A stretch of DNA of 64,000 nt from Arenicola marina (Eukaryota; Annelida; Polychaeta; Arenicolidae): positions 75,398,119 through 75,462,118 of the forward strand of contig OZ025248.1 in assembly GCA_964019135.1 (NCBI GenBank), given 5' to 3'. Both the position numbers and the translations under genes were made by a program. Below, piece after piece: positions 61,101 to 63,959 of this stretch. Numbering within the stretch: the first letter of the stretch is position 1; each line of letters opens with the position of its first letter. The notes under the pieces are model-generated. The model saw only the letters and a list, made by a program, of their open reading frames with translations. It made no database searches and had not been told where the DNA came from.

Positions 61101-63959
61101 ACCTGTTCAGCAAATCCGTGTTTGCCATCGCTCATTTCTTAATATGAGAGAAGAGCGAGCGGACTGATGCCTAATTATCGACAGTGGTTATTTCATTGAG
61201 TGACTAATGCCTAATTATCGACAGTGGTTATTTCATTTAGCGGACTGATGCTTAATTATCGACAGTGGTTATTTCATTGAGCGACTGATGCCTTATAATC
61301 GACAGTGGTTGTTTCATTGAGTGACTGATGTCTAATTATCGACAGTGGTTATTTCATTTAGCGAACTGATGCCTAATTATCGACAGTGGTTCTTTCATTA
61401 AGAGGACAGCTGATCGACAGTGGTTCTTTCATTAAGCGGACAGCTGATCGACAGTGGTTATTTCATTAAAGCGACTGATGCTTAATTATCGACAGTGGTT
61501 ATTTCAGTGAGTGACGGATCGAACGGCGTCGATCTTGTGAATTTCACTGAGATATAAAGTACGAGGCACCAGGTTATTACGGCCACCTTTGTAAACACAT
61601 GAGACAAGCCGGCTCTACATACAGAGCCAAGGACACTCCTTGTCTTGGGGCAGATTACACGGTTATCGCCTAGATACTAATTCAAAGACGCGTTCTGTCG
61701 AGCACTGACCTGAGGTGCGGCCTCACGGACACCAGGTCGTTGGGTTTGCTCAGGATGGCCAACAACACCGGGTCAGACACGAAGAAAAAGCGCGGGAACA
61801 GACGACGCTTGTTGTCAAGGTAACCGACGAGCGACTTGAAGCAGATCTCCAGTTCCTGGTGTATATGCCTGAGCACAACGCCTTTGGGGACGTCCTCTCC
61901 ATAGCAACACTGCAACCACACGGCAACCAGGAATGTCTATTTCATGTCTTAATTATCAACTGTTTTGCACCCCCTGAATTGGCAGTACCCCATTGTGACG
62001 TCACATCAGGAATAATCTAATGACGCAATCTGCAATTTAACTTTCTGGGGTGAGACTCACATACGTTTATGCGAGAAACAAAACATCTTCAAACATGTTA
62101 AGTGCTGAAGTAAACCCATCTCACCCTAAACCCAATGTTATGTAGATATGATTTATTAAAACCTATCGAGATCGTCTTTAAACTGAATTTATTACAATAT
62201 GTAAACACGGAGAAATTATTAGTCACTACATCCGACAACTATATAAGCGTGAACATATTGGCCAGATATTTTAACATTTATCAAGAAGCATTTTATCGTT
62301 TTATAATATTTGTCTATATCTGGGTCGAAGTCCTCACATATAACAGTAATTACATCAGCGGTGTTTACCTGGAGCACATTCCTTGTATCAAAGGCCCGTT
62401 TCATCAATTTTGTCCAGCCCTTGTCAATACGCTGGAATCGCTTAGCTTCCTGCGGCAGCTCCTAGAGATCATAACGTTGAGGATTTTATGTACGTCAATT
62501 TGCATCAGGCTATAGCTTCAGTACCTGGCCTGGTAGCCTGTATAGTAGTTCAGTCAAATGACATTAGCTGTCAGTCGGTACTGATAATAAAATACACGAC
62601 ACATTTGAATTGCCTTCTGGATATCTTGAGGATAACGGAAAAAATGAGATAACGAAATAAAATATATGACAAAAAACCGCGGTAGAACCAGCAACACGTT
62701 GGTCTGTAGTCGATCACCTTTAATGTTATGCAAATATTTAACTGAAGGCAAAGAGGACAAACTATTAAAGACGCCAGAAAGAATCAAAGAGTAGCGGCCA
62801 GAGTATCCAGAGATGCCCGGACAGCTTGAGCGCCGTACCTTGGCGGTGTCCGGATTGTTGAAGACGGCCTCCAGGTACTGCCAGAGGTCCTGCACCTCGA
62901 GCCACTGCTCCAGGACCTGGGCGACCTCCTTGAGCTTCTCGGCCCAGGACGCGGCCTCGTCCCGGAGCGGCCCGATGTAGCGGGAGGTGAGCATCTGGGC
63001 GAGCAGCGCCTGGGCGTCCTCTAGCTGCTCCAGAAAGCGCTCTGTGGACACCTTCTCCAGGTAGATGGGACCTCGCCGCTTGTACGGCTCCAGGGTCAAC
63101 ACCTGTGGTGGGCGGTTGGCGGGGGGCAGGGGAGGTGGGCAGGGGCGGCGGAGGTGGCAGGGGATAGGAGGTAGTTGGGAGGAGGTGGGGGGAGGATGGT
63201 TGGGGGAGGATGGCGGGGAGCAGGGGCGGCGGAGGTCAAGGGGGGGCAGGAGGAAGGTGGCGGGGGTCAGGGGCGGCGGAGGCGGCGGGGGGCAGGCGGG
63301 GGATGACAGGGGCGGCGGGGGTGGCGCCAGGCAGGGAACGGCGCAGGTGGCGGCGGGCAGGGACGGCGGAGGTGGCGGGTGGGCGAGGGAGGGAAAAGAC
63401 GCGAATCACATTATTACTTTTTACATCACGTTACTTTATTGCCTTACTGGAATGGACGAGGATAGCTCTTGGCTTTCATTTACAGAATCTGTGGCTTTCA
63501 TTAAGCACGTGGAGGCGGGATCAGGCGAAGCAACAACAAGGACAATGGAAGGGGTTGGACGAAAAACGCGGTACCCCACGCGACTTGTCGTTCAGCGCGC
63601 TTGCCAACCGGCCTAGGGAAGCTCCATCTGAGACGATTTAAACCACTCTCAAGCGATTTAATGGGTCCATTTGTCGATCACAAAGTGAAGCTCCAATACT
63701 TTCTAATGATAAGATAAACCCCAAAGTTTTATTTAATATACTATTTTGTTCATTGGACTCATGAGGTAATTCAGATGTATCACTTGGCGGGCCGGAGATT
63801 CATACGCCACGTGCATGAGCAGTCACGTGTCTTGGCCCCATCACGTGGTCCAGTCCACTCACCTGTTCAGTCCACTCTTCCTCAGTCATTCGCAGCTTCA
63901 CTTCCAAATCCAGCTCACGGTTGGCACTGGTACAAATCTCTTGAATTTTCTCGCGATGT
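979..63959 (-). CDS. Divergent dynein heavy chain, internal part (linker to AAA3), 31 exons
   Basis: The minus strand carries 31 exons that join in phase into about 1,480 codons. Dynein heavy chains are giant AAA+ ATPases that move on microtubules. The order seen is linker (residues 1-510), AAA1 (about 511-790), AAA2 (849-1103), then AAA3 (about 1104-1480). Family signatures include FPRFFFVSDP (exon 4), TDFEW (exon 10), GQPGVGKTETIK (564-575), WGCFDD (612-617), LPAHLRAMFR in AAA1, GGPGTGKS (925-932), WLCMDGPLNASW, ASPGVVARSGVVFVD, GPPGSGKT (1264-1271), LFIDDLNLP and HYLFTLKDI. The N-terminal tail lies to the right of the window; AAA4, the stalk, AAA5-6 and the C-terminus lie to the left. The AAA1 Walker B ends in Asp rather than Glu and sensor-I Asn is missing, so ATP turnover in AAA1 is doubtful. 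The linker resembles DNAH5/DNAH8, while the AAA1 divergence suggests a DNHD1-like protein. Dynein identity is secure; the subfamily is not. Confidence 0.93.
1150..1739. other. Intron between exons 30 and 31, no further feature seen
   Basis: This is unique-looking intronic sequence. A plus-strand frame of 186 codons (1269-1829) crosses it and runs antisense over exon 30. It lacks family motifs and I take it as chance. Confidence 0.6.
1740..1814 (-). CDS. Exon 30: AAA3
   Basis: This 75-nt exon has 25 codons (residues 1399-1423), phase 0/0, with acceptor TGATTGCAG and donor GAG|GTAGGC. RHFAVLHLPYPEDDAM matches the family RHF.V......D..T...I motif right after the sensor Arg of exon 29. Confidence 0.93.
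2162..2311 (-). CDS. Exon 29: AAA3
   Basis: This 150-nt exon has 50 codons (residues 1349-1398), phase 0/0, with acceptor TGTTGCAG and donor CTG|GTGAGT. LLRRLLDEGVLCTQE matches the family ELLRQ.IDHGG.YD, and SVLGAVNLSDS then VLSPRLL match the ..V.AM.P......T.RF. sensor region. The sensor-I area is loosely conserved. Confidence 0.93.
2442..3064. repeat. About 34-bp minisatellite, about 18 diverged copies
   Basis: The unit resembles AAGTCGTGTACACGCGAATA plus 14 more bases. Subtypes (TATACGCG, GTACACGCTAATG) are arranged in a partly repeated higher order, and the right part is a run of four near-identical copies. It lies in the intron between exons 28 and 29, about 130 bases from exon 29, and does not contain a splice junction. 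Confidence 0.93.
3250..3350 (+). mobile_element. SINE fragment, 3' part only
   Basis: ACATGGCTCC, CGATATGACC and GGTTAAAAGCGTCC occur in the same order as in the 3' half of the full SINEs elsewhere in the window. The tRNA-like head is missing, so this is an old truncated copy. Confidence 0.6.
3395..3495 (-). CDS. Exon 28: AAA3 Walker B; its start is copied in a minisatellite
   Basis: This 101-nt exon (codon 1315, residues 1316-1348) has acceptor CTCTGTGTTTTAG and donor GAG|GTATGC. YVYGAKDNKKLQLFIDDLNL matches family YGPP.GK.L..FIDD.NMP, with both acidic Walker B residues intact. The next array repeats its acceptor and first dozen bases. The nearest copy (exon start at 3540) is in frame and would add 15 residues. 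Confidence 0.95.
3484..5366. repeat. 43-45-bp minisatellite spanning the exon 28 acceptor, about 43 copies
   Basis: On the minus strand each unit contains CTCTGTGTTGTAG|GCT followed by (ATG)TGTACTGTACATGTAGATGG. The true exon 28 boundary is CTCTGTGTTTTAG|GCTATGTGTACGG, so each unit carries a copy of the 3' splice site and the first bases of the exon. Unit length varies (43 or 45) by an AG near the junction. Open frames of up to about 200 codons are artefacts. Confidence 0.95.
5741..5839 (-). CDS. Exon 27: AAA3
   Basis: This 99-nt exon (codon 1282, residues 1283-1314, one base over) has acceptor TCCCGCACAG and donor CAAG|GTAATT. YSRSSSAQQLHNFMSSNI corresponds to the family INFSA.TS...Q..IE..L segment between the AAA3 Walker A and Walker B. 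Phase fits both neighbours. Confidence 0.88.
6098..6315 (-). mobile_element. tRNA-derived SINE, head truncated or decayed
   Basis: On the minus strand the order is B-box GGTTCGAGCCCC, then a body with ACATGGCTTCAC, then CGATATGACC and the CCTGAATGTATAC tail. It matches the copies at 34535, 46212 and 47692. The 5' end is eroded. Confidence 0.8.
6459..6612 (+). mobile_element. Short tRNA-like SINE sharing the tail of the longer family
   Basis: It shows a tRNA-like head with GGGTTCGCACC as B box, a different short body (GTTTCATTCAATTCC), and the same final GGTTAAAGTGTCCTGAATAC plus ACAACCAACC tail as the longer SINEs. I infer a second family mobilised by the same partner. Confidence 0.65.
6762..6876 (-). 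CDS. Exon 26: AAA3 P-loop GPPGSGKT
   Basis: This 115-nt exon (residues 1244-1281 plus one base) has acceptor CTACCTGTTCAG and donor CAAG|GTGATG. RMLMEFACSSGQNVLLTGPP continues into GSGKTSMINDFL, matching the family R....L......LL.G..G.GKT of AAA3. It is separated from exon 25 by an intron of about 24.8 kb, almost all of it one tandem array. Confidence 0.95.
6893..31326. repeat. 24.4-kb minisatellite, 38-bp unit, about 640 copies
   Basis: The plus unit is built from GGTCTGTGTGAACAACAGGC and GGACAGAGACCAGGAGGG. It fills the intron between exons 25 and 26 and starts 17-20 bases from the exon 26 acceptor. Variants (AACCACAGG, AAGTGCAGG, GAAATCAGG, GGTCTTTG) recur in blocks, giving higher-order repeats of about 1.4 to 3.3 kb. 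On the gene strand each unit ends GTTGTTCACACAG|AC, an acceptor-like sequence. The very long open frames (up to 1,001 codons) arise because 38 bases without stops repeat out of phase; they are not genes. Confidence 0.97.
31327..31707. other. Intron flank between the giant array and exon 25
   Basis: Unique AT-rich intronic sequence; no gene, RNA or repeat recognised. Confidence 0.6.
31708..31777 (-). CDS. Exon 25: N-terminal edge of AAA3 (VDT motif)
   Basis: This 70-nt exon (codon 1220, residues 1221-1243) has acceptor GTTTCGGACAG and donor ACC|GTAAGT. PLGEVFIDTVDT matches the family motif F..I.VPT.DT.R that precedes the AAA3 P-loop. Bases 31738-31752 equal a 15-base stretch of the unit of the giant 38-bp array that fills most of the next intron. 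Confidence 0.92.
31778..32246. other. Intron 24-25, unique part
   Basis: AT-rich sequence without recognised features up to the start of the GGTACT array. Confidence 0.6.
32247..33110. repeat. GGTACTGGGGGT minisatellite starting at the exon 24 donor
   Basis: A degenerate array of GGTACTGGGGGTGGTACT-type units, 9-18 bp, plus a better ordered block of about 54 bp near exon 24. On the gene strand the intron begins CAG|GTACCACCCCCAGTACCAC, so the array starts at the 5' splice site and its CAGTACC core equals the junction CAG|GTACC less one G. The strand asymmetry is extreme (G-rich plus strand). Confidence 0.93.
33106..33186 (-). CDS. Exon 24: before AAA3 (FDYYVD motif)
   Basis: This 81-nt exon (codon 1193, residues 1194-1219, two bases over) has acceptor CTGCTCCAG and donor CAG|GTACCA. 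LPDDDRHICFFDYYVD and EWDPW match the family motif FP....VFDYY.D.....W..W. The donor is the first base pair of a C-rich minisatellite on this strand. Confidence 0.92.
33203..34010. repeat. 23-bp AT-rich minisatellite, about 35 copies
   Basis: The unit is close to CACGTATAATGCTATATTGT plus TGT, with many substitutions and decaying toward 34000. It lies in the intron upstream of exon 24, starting about 17 bases from the acceptor, but does not include it. Confidence 0.93.
34314..34517 (-). CDS. Exon 23: AAA2-AAA3 connector helices
   Basis: This 204-nt exon (codon 1125, residues 1126-1192, two bases over) has acceptor CTCCTCGCAG and donor AGC|GTGAGT. PLSEVGLFQTTLLLLSAML matches the family I...N.V.SL..LL..LL pattern, and FCLMWTFGGLLNEKDRRAF matches F...WA.GG.......R..F. 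A same-strand SINE tail ends about 18 bases upstream of the acceptor. Confidence 0.94.
34535..34745 (-). mobile_element. tRNA-derived SINE, head truncated, next to exon 23 acceptor
   Basis: Same family as 47692-47945: B-box GGTTCGAGCCCC, GACATGGCTCCACTCC, CGATATGATC and the TCCTGAATACACAACC tail. The tail ends about 18 bases before exon 23 on the transcribed strand, so the branch point must lie in or beside the SINE. The extreme 5' head is missing. Confidence 0.83.
34746..35253. other. Intron 22-23, no feature recognised
   Basis: Moderately AT-rich sequence with no tandem repeat, coding exon or known element visible. Confidence 0.55.
35254..35318 (-). CDS. Exon 22: AAA2-AAA3 connector
   Basis: This is a short 65-nt exon (residues 1104-1124 plus two bases) with acceptor TGTTACAAG and donor CAA|GTAAGT. 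QRAFDKTVDVLSNFV fits the family L..LFDKYV...L.FV segment after AAA2. The acceptor choice is set by phase; a second AAG lies 9 bases further in. Confidence 0.8.
35319..36369. other. Intron 21-22, mostly featureless
   Basis: AT-rich sequence with a short (AT)n run near 35550. Small open frames near 36064-36351 have no support from splice phase or family motifs. Confidence 0.55.
36370..36458. repeat. 13-bp tandem repeat, about 7 copies
   Basis: Near-perfect GGGTACTACATAC repeats within the intron between exons 21 and 22. Confidence 0.95.
36459..37231. other. Intron between exon 21 donor and the 13-bp repeat
   Basis: No recognised feature; unique AT-rich sequence. Confidence 0.55.
37232..37318 (-). 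CDS. Exon 21: AAA2 end
   Basis: This 87-nt exon has 29 codons (residues 1075-1103), phase 0/0, with acceptor TTTTTGCAG and donor CAT|GTGAGT. GVVFVDKNVVGWRPVAKAWL matches the family motif G.VY.....LGW.P...SW. It follows directly from ASPGVVARS in exon 20. Confidence 0.94.
37381..38053. repeat. About 53-55-bp minisatellite, about 12 copies, tRNA-like core
   Basis: The plus unit includes CCTATTGATCTGCGGTCTAG and ACCAGGGAGGCCCC. On the minus strand each copy reads CTGGTATAGTGGTTAGCGCA, which resembles the A box of a tRNA gene, but no B box is present. It lies between exons 20 and 21, about 60 bases from the exon 21 acceptor. Confidence 0.92.
38197..38360. repeat. 14-bp tandem repeat after exon 20, about 11 copies
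   Basis: TAACTGGAGATCAG repeats with A/C exchanges, starting about 18 bases into the intron after the exon 20 donor. The donor itself is not in the unit. Confidence 0.95.
38378..38485 (-). CDS. Exon 20: AAA2
   Basis: This 108-nt exon has 36 codons (residues 1039-1074), phase 0/0, with acceptor ACTTGTAG-type and donor AGT|GTGAGT. LTLSNGDQLFLSSNIKLVFE and DDLSSASPGVVARS match the family L.L.NGERI.L.....LFE..DL..ASPATVSR motif, including the Arg. Confidence 0.94.
38851..38931 (-). CDS. Exon 19: AAA2 Walker B region; its start is copied in a minisatellite
   Basis: This 81-nt exon has 27 codons (residues 1012-1038), phase 0/0, with acceptor GTAGAACCAG and a weak donor AAG|GTCATA. AWLCMDGPLNASWADHF matches the strongly conserved W.V.DGP.DA.W.E..N. 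Its first 22 bases plus about 45 bases of preceding intron form the 67-bp unit of the adjacent array, so 17 further acceptors lie upstream of the real one. Confidence 0.92.
38910..40090. repeat. 67-bp minisatellite spanning the exon 19 acceptor, 17 copies plus the original
   Basis: Each 67-base unit carries, on the gene strand, about 45 bases of intron end (...CCGTTGTAGAACCAG) and the first 22 bases of exon 19 (AGTACCACGTGGCTGTGTAT plus GG). Copies are nearly identical and start at 38979, 39046, 39113 and so on every 67 bases. The real exon differs from the unit only at one base of this stretch (CGCGTGG versus CACGTGG). Open frames here are artefacts. Confidence 0.97.
40097..40350. repeat. 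About 50-bp tandem repeat, 5 diverged copies
   Basis: Copies of TAAGTAACAGTTCAGCTCTG followed by GCTATCAATACAGAGATGTT, directly beyond the 67-bp array. Confidence 0.9.
40351..41726. other. Intron 18-19, unique part
   Basis: It contains a loose threefold repetition around 40860-41120 (GATTGAATAAT/AATAGAATG with CTTTTACCCTCTGAGC). Otherwise no gene, RNA or mobile element is recognised. Confidence 0.5.
41727..42001 (-). CDS. Exon 18: AAA2 P-loop GGPGTGKS
   Basis: This 275-nt exon (codon 920, residues 921-1011) has acceptor GTTGTGTCAG and donor AGG|GTAGGT. It begins ILVVGGPGTGKSSVIRSV, the AAA2 Walker A of dyneins. FPLVTDDVSDVFGHV matches the family NPKA.T..ELFG motif, and HDWVDGVLTSTWRKA matches ..EW.DGL....R. 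A Gly/Arg/Ser-rich segment sits between them. Confidence 0.94.
42002..42364. other. AT-rich intron 17-18
   Basis: Very AT-rich sequence with imperfect TATTTATCATGTAATACA-like repetition; no other feature. Confidence 0.6.
42365..42578 (-). CDS. Exon 17: lead into AAA2; its start is duplicated 780 bases upstream
   Basis: This 214-nt exon (residues 849-919 plus one base) has acceptor GTGTTGCAG and donor CAAG|GTCAGC. LPVFKAMVKDLFSGLP matches VP.F..LI.DLFPG. CMQLYNVAQVHQ matches K..QLYE....RH just before the AAA2 P-loop. A second copy of its first 14 bases, with an AG acceptor, lies at 43345-43360. Confidence 0.93.
42584..43430. repeat. About 67-bp minisatellite with exon 17 boundary copies at both ends
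   Basis: Two alternating unit types (GAGAGGGATTTGTATGCAGG and GATAGGGATTAGTGTGAAGG) followed by CAATGATACACAAGG, about 11 units. The left end touches the exon 17 acceptor. At the right end, 43345-43360 repeats AACACCGGCAGGTGCT, which is the exon 17 start at 42565-42580, with a T-rich AG in place of the acceptor. The duplication therefore began by including the exon boundary. Confidence 0.92.
43573..43724 (-). CDS. Exon 16: AAA1-AAA2 connector
   Basis: This 152-nt exon (codon 798, residues 799-848) has acceptor CTGCCGCCAG and donor CAG|GTACGG. The first half is a Gly/Thr/Arg insert. EHVIVAQTLLDVIGPRL follows the family pattern E..VL..ALRD.N.P.L that leads into AAA2, and exon 17 continues this motif. 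Confidence 0.88.
43821..43989. repeat. Direct duplication, two copies of about 74 bp
   Basis: GGGTTGGCTGAAAAATGCCT through TTTCCTAAGTTGGA occurs at about 43821-43894 and again at 43916-43989 with only a few differences, in the intron between exons 15 and 16. Confidence 0.93.
44076..44290 (-). CDS. Exon 15: AAA1-AAA2 connector with low-complexity insert
   Basis: This 215-nt exon (codon 726, residues 727-797, one base over) has acceptor ATGACTCCAG and donor ATCG|GTAGGA. YEFSTAALTGVLERAAQRRR matches the family HYD.GLRA.K.VL..AG..KR helix. The rest is a polar Ser/Arg/Gly-rich stretch (e.g. SNSVLSTAASSFPVQQHSS) not present in typical dyneins. Confidence 0.87.
44291..44742. other. Intron 14-15, unique part
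   Basis: No feature recognised up to the 30-bp array. Confidence 0.55.
44743..45436. repeat. 30-bp minisatellite, 23 near-perfect copies
   Basis: The unit ATGCCAGAGCGAGGGTGCAT plus ACCGACGGGC repeats 23 times. The only difference seen is one G-to-A near 45225. Because 30 is a multiple of three, at least five frames stay open and give decapeptide repeats such as QSEGAYRRAC; I regard these as non-coding. The array lies in the intron between exons 14 and 15 and does not touch a splice site. Confidence 0.98.
45662..45876 (-). CDS. Exon 14: AAA1 sensor region
   Basis: This 215-nt exon (residues 655-725 plus two bases) has acceptor ATCCCTTAG and donor CT|GTAAGT. VSVFMTSSGGPHDLPAHL occupies the place of the family motif ..FITMNPGYAGR.ELP.NL, but the sensor-I Asn-Pro and the following Tyr-Ala-Gly-Arg are absent. 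RAMFRQVALVQP keeps the L..LFRPV..M.PD block with its Arg. Confidence 0.92.
45877..46211. other. Intron 13-14, no feature
   Basis: Unique AT-rich sequence before the SINE; nothing recognised. Confidence 0.55.
46212..46467 (+). mobile_element. Full-length tRNA-derived SINE, antisense to the gene
   Basis: The head reads like a tRNA: A box TACCTCAGTGGGTTAGAGCG and B box CGTTCGAGCCCC about 60 bases later. Then follow CAGGATAAAGATCCCATG, GGACATGGCTCCACTCTC, CGATATGACC and the tail GTTAAAGCGTCCTGAATAT. The 3' domain recalls, from memory, the Meta-type SINE tails of molluscs and other invertebrates. It ends about 25 bases into the intron after the exon 13 donor. Confidence 0.88.
46492..46629 (-). 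CDS. Exon 13: AAA1 Walker B with an altered acidic residue
   Basis: This 138-nt exon has 46 codons (residues 609-654), phase 0/0, with acceptor TGCCGCCAG and donor CAG|GTATCA. It begins DGSWGCFDDVHLL, matching family G.WGCFDEFNR. The catalytic Glu position is Asp (617), and the conserved FNRI is replaced by VHLL. An antisense SINE lies about 25 bases into the downstream intron. Confidence 0.92.
46630..46981. other. Intron 12-13, no feature
   Basis: Contains an imperfect TTTGATTTGATT/AATCAAATCAAA pair near 46700-46810; nothing else recognised. Confidence 0.5.
46982..47080 (-). CDS. Exon 12: AAA1
   Basis: This 99-nt exon has 33 codons (residues 576-608), phase 0/0, with acceptor TGTTTCAG and donor ATG|GTAAAC. 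It contains FGHTMGRFLVLFQCAANS and LGKVLQGLAM, which align by position with the family region ..A.ALG..V.V.NC.E..D....G.I..GLAQ. Conservation is low, but the order and spacing to the P-loop and Walker B are right. Confidence 0.87.
47130..47450. repeat. AT-rich degenerate repeat
   Basis: A run of imperfect AATAATATAATGATATTTAT units of about 25-30 bases in the intron between exons 11 and 12. Composition is almost purely A and T. Confidence 0.8.
47481..47677 (-). CDS. Exon 11: AAA1 start with P-loop GQPGVGKT
   Basis: This 197-nt exon (codon 510 completed, residues 511-575) has acceptor GCTCACCAG and donor AAG|GTGAGA. It contains YTYGCEFYGA (family Y.YG.EYLG), TDKCFLSMCQAM (TDRCY.TL.QA.) and the AAA1 Walker A GQPGVGKTETIK. 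The family form is GPAGTGKTET, so the nucleotide-binding Lys and Thr are kept. A same-strand SINE tail ends 15 bases upstream of the acceptor. Confidence 0.95.
47692..47945 (-). mobile_element. Full-length tRNA-derived SINE next to exon 11 acceptor
   Basis: On the minus strand the A box is TAGCTCAGTGGGTTAGAGCG and the B box GGTTCGAGCCCC. The body and tail match the copy at 46212, ending TCCTGAATATACAACCAACC. The tail stops about 15 bases from the exon 11 acceptor, so most of the functional 3' splice region is SINE-derived. Confidence 0.9.
48134..51597. repeat. 38-bp minisatellite spanning the exon 10 donor, about 91 copies
   Basis: On the gene strand each unit is CTGTATGTCCGCCAAGAGG, the last 19 bases of exon 10, followed by GTAAGTAAGGATCCTCGGC, the first 19 intron bases. 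The repeat closest to exon 10 is the real junction. Variants change GGATCC to GGACCC or GGCTCC and GTAAGTAAG to GTATGTAAG, but the 5' splice site consensus is usually kept. Plus-strand open frames of over 1,000 codons are artefacts of a 38-base unit without stops. Confidence 0.98.
51579..51687 (-). CDS. Exon 10: linker-AAA1 hinge (TDFEW); its 3' end is copied in a minisatellite
   Basis: This 109-nt exon (residues 474-509 plus one base) has acceptor TCTTTCCAG and donor GAGG|GTAAGT. It encodes FLRDTIDNLG and TDFEWRRNLRLYVRQE, the invariant S..DFEW..QLR.Y motif just before AAA1. It was missed by simple ORF calling. Its final 19 bases plus the first 19 intron bases form the unit of the adjacent 38-bp array. 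Intron retention stops translation within a few codons. Confidence 0.9.
51688..52047. other. Intron 9-10, no feature
   Basis: AT-rich unique intron between exons 9 and 10; nothing recognised. Confidence 0.6.
52048..52272 (-). CDS. Exon 9: dynein linker C-terminal part
   Basis: This 225-nt exon has 75 codons (residues 399-473), phase 0/0, with acceptor GTTTGCAG and donor ACG|GTAGGA. It holds QVCRLGLLYYWTRECE, corresponding to the family Q....Q..WT...E segment, and continues to KHRLRIENMIT, matching the R..LE.LI..H helix that precedes AAA1. Confidence 0.92.
52553..56233. repeat. 23-bp minisatellite spanning the exon 8 donor, about 160 copies
   Basis: On the gene strand the unit is GAGTGGACCTACAAG, the last 15 bases of exon 8, followed by GTGGGTAG, the start of the intron. 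Subtypes such as GTGTACCTACAAG, GGCCGTACAAG, GATGGGGAG and GTGTGTAG recur in blocks; for example the region 53700-54100 is repeated near 54880-55270. Nearly all units keep AAG|GTGGGT or AAG|GTGTGT. Short 63-89-codon frames here are artefacts. Confidence 0.98.
56219..56353 (-). CDS. Exon 8: dynein linker; its 3' end is copied in a minisatellite
   Basis: This 135-nt exon has 45 codons (residues 354-398), phase 0/0, with acceptor GGTCGCCAG and donor AAG|GTGGGT. It contains LSDGVEQWLDRLRQSL, the family V..WL..L...L pattern, and ends CEEWTYK. Its last 15 bases and the first 8 intron bases form the unit of the 23-bp array that follows directly. Reading past the donor gives about 17 off-frame repeat codons before a stop. 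Confidence 0.87.
56390..56560 (-). mobile_element. tRNA-like SINE copy, decayed
   Basis: On the minus strand GTCGTAGGTTCGAGCCC is a B box. It is followed by GTTTCATTCAACCCAGTAC, which resembles the body of the short SINE at 6459-6612. The tail and ends are unclear. Confidence 0.5.
56729..56863 (-). CDS. Exon 7: dynein linker after the insert
   Basis: This 135-nt exon has 45 codons (residues 309-353), phase 0/0, with acceptor ACGTTGCAG and donor AAG|GTAACA. The first half (HSTMSQYPSVTLPSELL) looks like more insert. The second half, TSSQGEVVTLNDK, restores the family motif S.EGE.V.L that precedes the W.. L.. L segment encoded by exon 8. Confidence 0.85.
56864..58472. other. Intron 6-7, with an unassigned open frame
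   Basis: A minus-strand frame at 57354-57944 stays open for 196 codons starting MACRTDSGCR. It shows no domain, signal or transposase motif that I recognise and no fitting splice phase. It may be chance or a decayed repeat. The rest is AT-rich with no feature, apart from a two-copy CGACTCCAGCAGTGCG repeat near 56910. Confidence 0.4.
58473..58556 (-). CDS. Exon 6 (predicted): polar insert in the linker
   Basis: This is an 84-nt candidate exon with 28 codons (residues 281-308), phase 0/0, matching the phase of both neighbours. The acceptor is GGCCAATCAG and the donor is a strong AGT|GTAAGT. It encodes KSPQPDESDAASGDTR and SRQATRRS, a charged Ser/Arg/Asp-rich stretch with no family match. It is supported only by splice sites, phase and a local GC-rich island, so it could be alternative or absent. 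Confidence 0.6.
58557..59262. other. Intron 5-6, no feature
   Basis: Unique sequence with a G run near 59057; no gene or element recognised. Confidence 0.55.
59263..60079. repeat. 24-bp minisatellite with PstI-like palindromes, about 34 copies
   Basis: The unit CACTGCAGTACACGGCAGTA plus CAAT is nearly invariant. A 26-base variant has ACATTATCACTGCAG. It lies in the intron between exons 5 and 6 and is not attached to a splice site. Every frame is a repeat artefact. Confidence 0.97.
60310..60547. repeat. C-rich imperfect repeat beside exon 5 donor
   Basis: CCCCTCCCCTCC and CTCACACCGC motifs recur irregularly. On the gene strand the intron starts GTAAGTGGGGGGCGGGGG, giving many G runs just after the exon 5 donor. 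Confidence 0.85.
60560..60746 (-). CDS. Exon 5: dynein linker, start of polar insert
   Basis: This 187-nt exon (end of codon 218, then residues 219-280) has acceptor GCCAG and donor CAT|GTAAGT. It begins SLFSGIHDVC, matching the S.FD.I segment after the FPRF motif. It then departs from family length with an acidic and basic low-complexity stretch (QPDSDDEGGEDKRRS) ending in KIDKRLAHVH. The downstream intron is very G-rich on this strand for about 240 bases. Confidence 0.85.
60747..61165. other. Intron 4-5, unique part
   Basis: No feature recognised between exon 5 and the repeat at 61166. Confidence 0.5.
61166..61512. repeat. About 38-58-bp irregular tandem repeat, about 9 copies
   Basis: ATCGACAGTGGTTATTTCAT recurs with GACTGATGCCTAATT and partial copies, in the intron between exons 4 and 5. 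Confidence 0.92.
61710..61909 (-). CDS. Exon 4: dynein linker core (FPRFFFVSDP)
   Basis: This 200-nt exon (residues 152-217 plus two bases of codon 218) has acceptor GGTTGCAG and donor CTCAG|GTCAGT. It contains CCYGEDV, HQELEICFKSLVGYLDNKRR and LFPRFFFVSDPVLLAIL. FPRF(F/Y)F(V/L)S is one of the strongest dynein linker signatures. The preceding CC.G..V...L pattern resembles outer-arm DNAH5/DNAH8-type chains, from memory. Confidence 0.95.
61910..62368. other. Intron 3-4, no feature
   Basis: Unique AT-rich intron; nothing recognised. Confidence 0.6.
62369..62461 (-). CDS. Exon 3: dynein linker
   Basis: This 93-nt exon has 31 codons (residues 121-151), phase 0/0, with acceptor CTCTAG and donor CAG|GTAAAC. 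ELPQEAKRFQRIDKGW corresponds to the conserved LPEE.KRF..VD..W motif of the linker that follows the YLE.IF block, in the expected order. Confidence 0.9.
62462..62838. other. Intron 2-3, no feature
   Basis: Unique intron; the long open frame of exon 2 runs into it beyond the donor by chance. Confidence 0.6.
62839..63102 (-). CDS. Exon 2: dynein linker
   Basis: This 264-nt exon has 88 codons (residues 33-120) and is phase 0 at both ends, with acceptor CCACCACAG and donor AAG|GTACGG. It contains LTLEPYKRRG, SRYIGPLRDEAASWAEKL, EQWLEVQDLWQYLEAVF and NNPDTAK. This is the classic linker block (target segment, W.. L ..L..WL..Q..W.YLE.IF). The flanking intron on the acceptor side is a C-rich imperfect repeat on the minus strand. 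Confidence 0.93.
63104..63392. repeat. G-rich imperfect repeat abutting exon 2 acceptor
   Basis: GGGGCAGGGGCGGCGGAGGT and GGTGGCGGGG motifs recur irregularly. On the gene strand this is a C-rich pyrimidine tract directly before the exon 2 acceptor CCACCACAG. Open frames rich in Gly and Arg here are artefacts. Confidence 0.85.
63393..63862. other. Intron 1-2, unique part
   Basis: No recognised feature between the G-rich repeat and exon 1. Confidence 0.55.
63863..63959 (-). CDS. Exon 1 in window: dynein linker (DHC_N2) segment
   Basis: This 97-nt exon has acceptor TTTATTTAG and donor CAG|GTGAGT. It starts with the last base of a split codon, followed by 32 codons (residues 1-32) including HREKIQEI, ANRELDLEVKLR and EEEW. 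This matches the family pattern in which a short helix (EI..A.KE..LE..L) opens the linker domain. Upstream exons are outside the window. Confidence 0.85.
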